Assembly: GCA_019750335.1 (NCBI GenBank)
Contig: JAIEOQ010000008.1
Span: forward strand, 372,001-436,000
Direction of reading: 5' to 3'
From: Candidatus Obscuribacterales bacterium
Lineage (GTDB): Bacteria; Cyanobacteriota; Vampirovibrionia; Obscuribacterales; Obscuribacteraceae
DNA length: 64,000 nt
In this document: positions 59,032-64,000 of the stretch, one piece after another
How the letters are laid out: every line of letters begins with the position of its first letter
Numbering within the stretch: the first letter of the stretch is position 1
Translations under genes and position numbers: made by a program
The notes under the pieces: generated by a model
The model's database searches: none
The model's input: the letters and a program-made list of their open reading frames with translations, nothing else
Told to the model about the DNA's origin: nothing

Positions 59032-60603
59032 CTAGGCCGAAGGCCGATTATCACCGCCGCGACGACGGTTACCACCACCATGATTGTGACGTCCGCCGCG
59101 ATGATGACCGTTGCGGCCGCCACCGTGGTGCTGATATCCGCCGCCATGGTGTCGTCGAGCACCGGCTTCGTTTTCGCTTTCCTCCTCCTGATGATCCTGG
59201 CTCATGTTCCAGAACAGTCCGAGGAACGTCGTGGCATAAACGCCGCTACGCAAATCGAAAACGAAATCGACCGCTCCATCGCTGACCGTGTAGCTCATCC
59301 GTTCAGCTTGGGTGAAAACCCTTCGCTCCGGACCATTTTTCGGACGGAAACGACCGCCGCGGTCCTCACGCATGAGCGGAATCAAGAACAGGTCGTGCAC
59401 AGCCTTTTCAGCCTGGTCCAGCTCGGTCAAAGCTTGCTTGCAGTAGTCGCGTTGACCGTAAAAGCTCCGTGCCGCCGGCGTATCCATGATCAGAGGCACG
59501 CGGACATCATTCGGACGAAAGCCTTTCCCGGCTTCAATCTGGGCAATCCAACCCGGAAGCTCGCTGGCAACCACATGGTTCCACCACCATGATTGCCATG
59601 CCGATACCCACAAGGAGGTGTCGTCGCTCATATCGAGAAAGATCTGGTTGAAGTCGCCGCGATAGCGGTCGTTATCCGCTAAACGCCTGGCGATTTCGAA
59701 CTCGATGTCCAAGTTGAACTTCTTGTAACAGCCGCCCAGGAGATCAGCCATGCCCTCGAAATCGAACAACCAACGCTTGCGGCAGGCTTCGCGCACCCGC
59801 GAAACCTCCGGCTTTTCGGCCGGGCTGGTCGCGCAGATGAAACGATGCATGGCCGCTTCAACATTGCTGCTGAAGTTGGGTTCGCCAGGCGGCGATTGGT
59901 AGCCGGCGCCGCAAATGGCCGTTTGACCGACCAAGTGTTGCATCTGCCGTCCGCCTAGACGCTGGTTGCCGTAGAAATTCGGAAACCAGCCGCCCATACG
60001 TTGCAGCTTTTCAAAACGCGGTTTCAAGTAAGCTTCGATCTCCGCCTTCGACTGTCCCTTGAGACGGACCTTGATTTCGAAGTGATTGAGACCGTGTGAG
60101 CCATTCCGAATCTCACACAGTACCGGGCGAACATCCTTGATGTAGAACCCGACGCCGTCTCTGGCTTCCATCTCAGGGGTGAGCGGCCAGTTAATGCGCC
60201 GAAGTTCATCGGCAGTAACGCCGCGAATCTCCAAAAGTTGTGCCGTATGAGCACGCCGATCTTTCAGCCCAGTTCCCTTGATGAAGAAGTTGTTCCGCTT
60301 GAGCTTCTCGCACAAGAGTTTGTGCAACCCGTTGCGAGCACCGGGGAAGGTGAGCCCATGTTTGACCAGGGTACACCAAACTCGATCATGCTTTTCGTGG
60401 AACACCAAATCATCGGGCTCAAAGTCACTTTCACGCGAGAGCGTGAGATAGCGACCCGGACGCCCGGGGATGATTTCGGTCACCTTAAAATCGCTGCGGC
60501 GTTCCTTAAGTCCTCCCAAACCTAAGTTTGCGCCGAGATATTCTCGGGCCGATAGTGGGCAGAATTGTCGTGCGTCATCATAGTTGTTTAACTGCTGGGA
60601 CAT
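59032..60603 (-). CDS. truD: tRNA pseudouridine synthase TruD with RGG/His-rich tail
   Basis: TruD makes pseudouridine at position 13 of tRNA-Glu. The catalytic Asp115 lies in GTGLKDRRAHTAQ, and the family motifs NFYGNQRLGG and a late DFVFDLRSGVYATTFL are present. The ~470-residue core is longer than E. coli TruD (about 350) and closer to the eukaryotic/archaeal branch. The last ~55 residues are low-complexity Gly/His/Arg (HHGGG, RRGG), unusual for this enzyme and reminiscent of RGG RNA-binding tails. AAGGAC precedes ATG 60603. Confidence 0.92.
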   Translation of the reverse strand: MSQQLNNYDDARQFCPLSAREYLGANLGLGGLKERRSDFKVTEIIPGRPGRYLTLSRESDFEPDDLVFHEKHDRVWCTLVKHGLTFPGARNGLHKLLCEKLKRNNFFIKGTGLKDRRAHTAQLLEIRGVTADELRRINWPLTPEMEARDGVGFYIKDVRPVLCEIRNGSHGLNHFEIKVRLKGQSKAEIEAYLKPRFEKLQRMGGWFPNFYGNQRLGGRQMQHLVGQTAICGAGYQSPPGEPNFSSNVEAAMHRFICATSPAEKPEVSRVREACRKRWLFDFEGMADLLGGCYKKFNLDIEFEIARRLADNDRYRGDFNQIFLDMSDDTSLWVSAWQSWWWNHVVASELPGWIAQIEAGKGFRPNDVRVPLIMDTPAARSFYGQRDYCKQALTELDQAEKAVHDLFLIPLMREDRGGRFRPKNGPERRVFTQAERMSYTVSDGAVDFVFDLRSGVYATTFLGLFWNMSQDHQEEESENEAGARRHHGGGYQHHGGGRNGHHRGGRHNHGGGNRRRGGDNRPSA

Positions 60604-60633
60604 TTGTTTGTCCTTCATTCTGCTAGGGCGCTG

Positions 60634-60669
60634 CTGTCACGAAATGAAGTAGCTCGTGACAGCGCGCCT
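60634..60669 (-). terminator. hairpin downstream of the 60728 HAD gene
   Basis: CTGTCACGA pairs with TCGTGACAG, extended by GCG/CGC with a small bulge. It lies between the HAD gene stop and truD on the - strand. Confidence 0.6.
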
Positions 60670-60727
60670 GACATCAAAGTGGATCCATCCGTGATAAGTA
60701 AAAATTTCGATTACAATCCGCCAACCC

Positions 60728-61444
60728 TTAGGGTTTTTGCGGCGCAATACAAAGTTCTTCCAGTTCGCCGATTACCGGCACACCGGGTACGAAGTCCTTA
60801 CAGTCGCCATAGCGGTCGATATGCACCGCCGCCATGCCGGCATTCAAAGCACCGCGAATGTCCAGGTCAGGGTTGTCCCCAACCATCAGACATTCATTCG
60901 GATGAACTTCAAATCGCTCAGCCGAAGCGTAAAAGATTTCGCGCTTCGGTTTAGCGTGTCCGACTTCGCAACTCAAAATCAGATGCTCAAACACGCCTGT
61001 CATTCCGTGCGTGTCTAGCAACTTACGGACAGGAAACGGCCATACGTTTGAGAGGAGCCCCAAACGGTAGCCGGCTTCTTTCAGCCTACTGAGCCAGTGC
61101 AAGTCGCGAAACAAGCACAGCCCTTGCTGCTCGCGTTTGAGAACAGTACGAAACTCGGAATAAGTCGATTCGGGAACCGCCACGCTGAAGCGTCCAGCAA
61201 TAACGTCCACGAACTCGTCCGGGTTCTCATTCGGTGTTTCCAAACACGCTTCTAAAAACTGTTTGTTAACCACAGGGGGAATGTCGCCGGTCGGGCAATC
61301 GTATCCCAAAAGCTTCTGCAGGAATGCTACAGGCTCCGGGTAAGTTGCACGTGCCAGCGTTTTCCAAAGGTCGAACAAAATTACCTTTGGTTCGTCCGCC
61401 CCGGCATACATCGCACGCCGGAGTCTATATTGGTTTTGAGACAT
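60728..61444 (-). CDS. HAD-superfamily hydrolase (subfamily IA)
   Basis: The 238-residue enzyme has HAD motif I as LFDLWKTLARA (Asp nucleophile; the second acidic residue of DxD is Trp), motif II as LGLLSNVWPF, motif III Lys in VGHAKPKREIF, and motif IV as MVGDNPDLDIRGA. A helical C1 cap lies at ~35-115. FDxWxT variants occur in subfamily IA, which includes dehalogenases and phosphatases. AAGGAG precedes the ATG. It is upstream of truD on the same strand, with a hairpin between them. The substrate is unknown. Confidence 0.85.
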   Translation of the reverse strand: MSQNQYRLRRAMYAGADEPKVILFDLWKTLARATYPEPVAFLQKLLGYDCPTGDIPPVVNKQFLEACLETPNENPDEFVDVIAGRFSVAVPESTYSEFRTVLKREQQGLCLFRDLHWLSRLKEAGYRLGLLSNVWPFPVRKLLDTHGMTGVFEHLILSCEVGHAKPKREIFYASAERFEVHPNECLMVGDNPDLDIRGALNAGMAAVHIDRYGDCKDFVPGVPVIGELEELCIAPQKP

Positions 61445-61596
61445 CTTCAGGCTCCTTCGATGCTTAGCACCGGTTTAATGGAGCCGCCATTCGCTAGCTG
61501 AGCTAGATGATGACGGGTATCAGATCTCCTAAAAAAAAGTCCTGTGAATATGGAACGATGAGCTCCTCCTCTAGAGCTCAAGCAAACGGTAGCGCT

Positions 61597-61633
61597 GGAG
61601 AGAGTCCGGTTCGTCAGCCGGACATGGCTCTCC
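61597..61633 (-). terminator. hairpin downstream of the 210-aa gene
   Basis: GGAGAG/CTCTCC encloses GTCCGG/CCGGAC. It sits just past the stop of the 61679-62311 gene on the - strand. Confidence 0.55.
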
Positions 61634-61678
61634 GCCTAGCGCATACGCCTGCCTCCGAAAAACAGATTTGCTGCCGGC

Positions 61679-62311
61679 TTACAGATACCAGTTGATCTGG
61701 ATCTGCAGGCCGAACACGACCGTGCCAACAAGCTGCCCGCAAGCCAGGCTGATCGAACACAAGCCTGCTCCCGGGTACGAAGCTCCTTCGAGAGGTACGG
61801 CGCTTTCGAGCGACGAACCTCCTCCAAGCTGCAAACCCATCACTCGCACACCATGCTCTTCAAGCGCGGCAACGAGCTCTTGGATGCCCTCGGGAATACG
61901 AGCGCGGTTGTCGTCGCTCACTTCGCTAAAGCTACGACCATAGTTGGCTGCCGGGGCTTGGATGCGCGGCACATCGGATTCGTGGAACGACAGCTCAACG
62001 CTGCACTGTCCATTGGCGAAACGCATGCGGACGAGATCCGCCAAAGTTTCACCGTGATCTTGAGCGCATGCCGACGCATGATTGTCGGACTGAGCGCCGT
62101 ACGAAATCACCGGCATGTACTTCTCGGCAGGATTACCGACCTTGCGTAAAATGAGCGTGGCAATGATGCGGTTAACCCGCCACGCCCGCTCAAGCGACGC
62201 CGGCCAATTACGACCGCAAGTACCGCAAGTAATACCCTGCTCGGTGCGAGCCGCGCGCGACTCATCACCGTCATGACCCAGTGACGGGCCAACCGGACAA
62301 GAAACACACAT
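61679..62311 (-). CDS. hypothetical protein with N-terminal CxxC motifs, 210 aa
   Basis: The start at 62311 is fixed by AAGGAGAG. The first 45 residues carry MCVSCPVG and ITCGTCGRNW, two CxxC pairs suited to a zinc or iron-sulfur site. The rest is soluble alpha/beta with a possible glycine-rich turn (VRVMGLQLGGGSSLES), and the C-terminal strand is hydrophobic (GQLVGTVVFGLQIQINW). No family is recognised. Metal binding is inferred from the Cys pairs. Confidence 0.62.
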   Translation of the reverse strand: MCVSCPVGPSLGHDGDESRAARTEQGITCGTCGRNWPASLERAWRVNRIIATLILRKVGNPAEKYMPVISYGAQSDNHASACAQDHGETLADLVRMRFANGQCSVELSFHESDVPRIQAPAANYGRSFSEVSDDNRARIPEGIQELVAALEEHGVRVMGLQLGGGSSLESAVPLEGASYPGAGLCSISLACGQLVGTVVFGLQIQINWYL

Positions 62312-62726
62312 ACTTAACTCTCCTTCTATGCAGGACGCAAAAAGCTTTCTGTTCAAACGTGCCAAGAAACTTGCAGAATCCCCAACCACAAAAATGGTTC
62401 GTCGCGATGTGCTTTTGACTTGATGGGATATGCGTTAGTTGCTTATGGACGCCTAATACAGAAAAAGAGAACTTAAGTACAACTTATAAATATGCCTAGT
62501 CCCATAGCAATAAGTACGGGCTTATCTGTAGGGATATGACACAAAAGGCGCTTGAAAGCCGTCAACAGTACGACCAACAGGCATAGAACTACTACAGTAT
62601 TGGTTTTTCAAAATACGCGAATGTTATTTTTGGGGTAGCCAGACAGTGCAAATGACATCTTTGCGTGTCATTTATGGCTTGCGGTTAATACGCAAATTCC
62701 TGAACTGGCGCCTTCGCGAGGCTTTC
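62312..62726. other. intergenic region, no gene seen
   Basis: 415 AT-rich bases. I see no frame with a ribosome binding site, no tRNA and no strong hairpin. The promoter of the 210-aa gene should lie near 62320-62450. Confidence 0.35.
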
Positions 62727-62942
62727 CTAAGTCACTTTAATCTCAACTATCTTTTTGCTTAGCGCTTTTGCTCCGCTAGCTCTGCAAGCCACTTCTCCGG
62801 AAATAGCATTGAGAAGCTGAAACAAACGCTCCAGCTCCGACTTGTCAAACTGTTTATCGCCAGAGCTTTTCACTAGAGTGACCGCGTTTCTACTTTTTCT
62901 TTTTCGCGAAAACTTATTTAGCTTCTTCTTGATTAACCACAT
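62727..62942 (-). CDS. doubtful small basic protein, 71 aa
   Basis: This frame encodes a Lys/Arg-rich start (WLIKKKLNKFSRKRKSRN) and a short helical end (ELERLFQLLNAISGEVACRAS). A longer version to 62990 would overlap the start of the divergent gene at 62970. Neither start has a good ribosome binding site. It is listed because it is the only frame in an otherwise empty stretch. Confidence 0.3.
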   Translation of the reverse strand: MWLIKKKLNKFSRKRKSRNAVTLVKSSGDKQFDKSELERLFQLLNAISGEVACRASGAKALSKKIVEIKVT

Positions 62943-62969
62943 AAGTCTTAGGACTAGCAAAGGCTCTTC

Positions 62970-64000
62970 ATGATTCGCTCCAGTGAACATCTCGTTGGCG
63001 AACAGCTAAGCTCGGACCTATCTTCAGTCGAACCGAAACAACCTTATCTTGCCGCCATACATGCCCTCTCCAGTCATATAGGTGGTCTGGAAGCTTTCTT
63101 TGATGAAAACGGCCGCCTGCGCACGCTGACAACTAGCGACGCTCAAGGCTTATTTACCGAACCGTGCAAAGGTCTTACTAGCGAAGCTTATGCTTCGCGT
63201 TTTATCAATGCACCGGCGGTCATTCGTGCTCTTGGTTTGCGCCATGCCGAGCTGCTACACACGAACAGTGTCGCTATCCCTAATTTGGGAAAGCGCGTTG
63301 AATTTCGCCAGACACTTACGATAAACAGTCAGACATACCCGGTTCGTGCTGGTTATGTTCACGTTTTCATTAATCGCGATGGCAAGATTTTTCAGGTTAA
63401 CTCAACGGTCCGCCACGGTCGCAAGCCGTCATTCAACAGCAAAAGCATCATCAGCGCCAACGAAGCTTTGGCTAAAGCTCGCCTATCTCTTGACGTAAAA
63501 CAAAGCTTGCGCGAGCGGGCGGAGCTGGTTTTCTCTTCCCACAACGGCAAAATCGAGCCGGTGTACGAAGTGACGATTACAACCGAGAATCCACGCCGGG
63601 TAGTTTTAGTGCTTGTCCGGGCAATCAATGGACAGGTCGTACACCGGACTAACAAACTGCGAACCGAGGCTTCAGCAAAGATCGTCCTCGGTTCGTCCCG
63701 CCGCCGCCAACGCCGCAAGCCAACCACCCCCGACATCAACCAGAGTGTCACAACTCCTGTACCCACAGGCAAAACCTTTTTGCGCATTCCCGATCCGAAC
63801 GCAAATTTGTTGAACCAGATCCACGAAGTCGTGCTTAACATGCTGCCTGATCGTAGCGTGCTTAAAAACGATAACTGCATCATTTATCTGGGTAGCAGCA
63901 AAAAAGAAGTGCGGGCAAAATCCGACGGCAGCTTCCTCTACACTCACGGTGAAGCGGAGTTTGCCGCCGTCACCACCTTTTTTGCTTTCAACGCCCAGAT
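62970..64000 (+). CDS. FTP/PepSY-type propeptide protein, probable metalloprotease precursor (partial)
   Basis: A continuous frame from ATG 62970 (AAAGG ten bases before) runs off the window end after 343 codons. Residues ~95-230 read as the fungalysin/thermolysin propeptide: VEFRQTLTINSQTYPVRAGY, then VHVFINRDGKIFQVNST, then a PepSY-like unit (SIISANEALAKARLSL, IEPVYEVTITT, VLVRAINGQVVHR). An Arg-rich stretch follows (SSRRRQRRKP), possibly a processing site, and then the start of the next domain. M4/M36 protease precursors have this order. The catalytic HExxH would lie beyond the window. No obvious signal peptide is seen at the N-terminus, which is odd for this class. Confidence 0.7.
   Translation, partial: MIRSSEHLVGEQLSSDLSSVEPKQPYLAAIHALSSHIGGLEAFFDENGRLRTLTTSDAQGLFTEPCKGLTSEAYASRFINAPAVIRALGLRHAELLHTNSVAIPNLGKRVEFRQTLTINSQTYPVRAGYVHVFINRDGKIFQVNSTVRHGRKPSFNSKSIISANEALAKARLSLDVKQSLRERAELVFSSHNGKIEPVYEVTITTENPRRVVLVLVRAINGQVVHRTNKLRTEASAKIVLGSSRRRQRRKPTTPDINQSVTTPVPTGKTFLRIPDPNANLLNQIHEVVLNMLPDRSVLKNDNCIIYLGSSKKEVRAKSDGSFLYTHGEAEFAAVTTFFAFNAQ

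Noticed and set aside
1-64000. CRISPR arrays, rRNA, tRNA, insertion sequences, prophage structural genes
   Set aside because: Searched for by eye: no regularly spaced direct repeats, no transposase motifs, no rRNA signatures and no capsid, portal or tail genes were seen.

Overview
The window (about 64 kb, moderately GC-rich, densely coding) reads as chromosome of a free-living bacterium with a Gram-negative type envelope. Supporting genes are an ExbD/TolR protein, a GmhB-type heptose-bisphosphate phosphatase, DsbD, many exported and membrane proteins, and housekeeping enzymes (ProRS, TruD, TldD/TldE, FadA/FadB, leucine dehydrogenase). A BtpA-family protein, a DUF4388 protein and a VKOR-DsbA pair, with no photosynthesis genes, make a non-photosynthetic relative of Cyanobacteria (Vampirovibrionia/Melainabacteria, for example Obscuribacterales) my tentative guess. 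That placement is inference. Most genes have a clear AAGGAG-like ribosome binding site, which settles many starts.

Layout. 0-2.6 kb: an unknown gene, BtpA and a DUF4388 protein. 2.8-9.9 kb (+): a small unknown gene, then about 1.1 kb without a convincing gene that folds into a long series of strong helices (candidate large structured RNA, 3258-3950, plus a second structured stretch up to 4300). Next come a PPDK-like dikinase whose C-terminal PEP/pyruvate domain is replaced by an unrelated domain, and four poorly known genes including a double TIGR04222-domain protein and a protein made of two similar halves. 10-11.2 kb (-): three small genes. 11.7-13.6 kb (+): eukaryote/archaeal-type prolyl-tRNA synthetase and a small exported protein. 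13.8-20.3 kb (-): a CPBP protease, VKOR plus DsbA (disulfide formation), and a LemA-like/membrane protein/LemA-like trio. 21-29 kb (+): WD40-like protein, OB-HD nuclease, two related exported proteins, M20 peptidase, duplicated membrane-TPR proteins and small soluble proteins. 29.3-33.7 kb (-): exported protein, PLD-family protein, three small membrane proteins and GmhB. 34-48.3 kb (+): prolyl oligopeptidase, a large repeat-built membrane protein, TldD/TldE, Bax inhibitor-1, DsbD plus membrane thioredoxin, an EF-hand membrane protein, a HAD phosphatase and a histidine phosphatase. 48.7-50.4 kb (-): leucine dehydrogenase and a solitary ExbD. 50.9-55.7 kb (+): a one-unit relative of the large membrane protein, thiolase and FadB-like enzyme (beta-oxidation), and an isochorismatase-fold hydrolase. 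55.8-62.9 kb (-): EEP-fold nuclease/phosphatase, J-domain membrane protein, TruD with an RGG/His-rich tail, a HAD hydrolase and Cys-containing small proteins. At the right edge an FTP-type protease-propeptide protein (62970 onward) runs out of the window.

Three things stand out. First, the large structured RNA candidate. Second, the dikinase with a swapped C-terminus directly downstream of it. Third, a previously unremarked AT-rich palindrome, TACT-N9-AGTA, found at seven intergenic sites with invariant spacing: five of the six convergent gene junctions and two other sites that also lie next to terminator hairpins.
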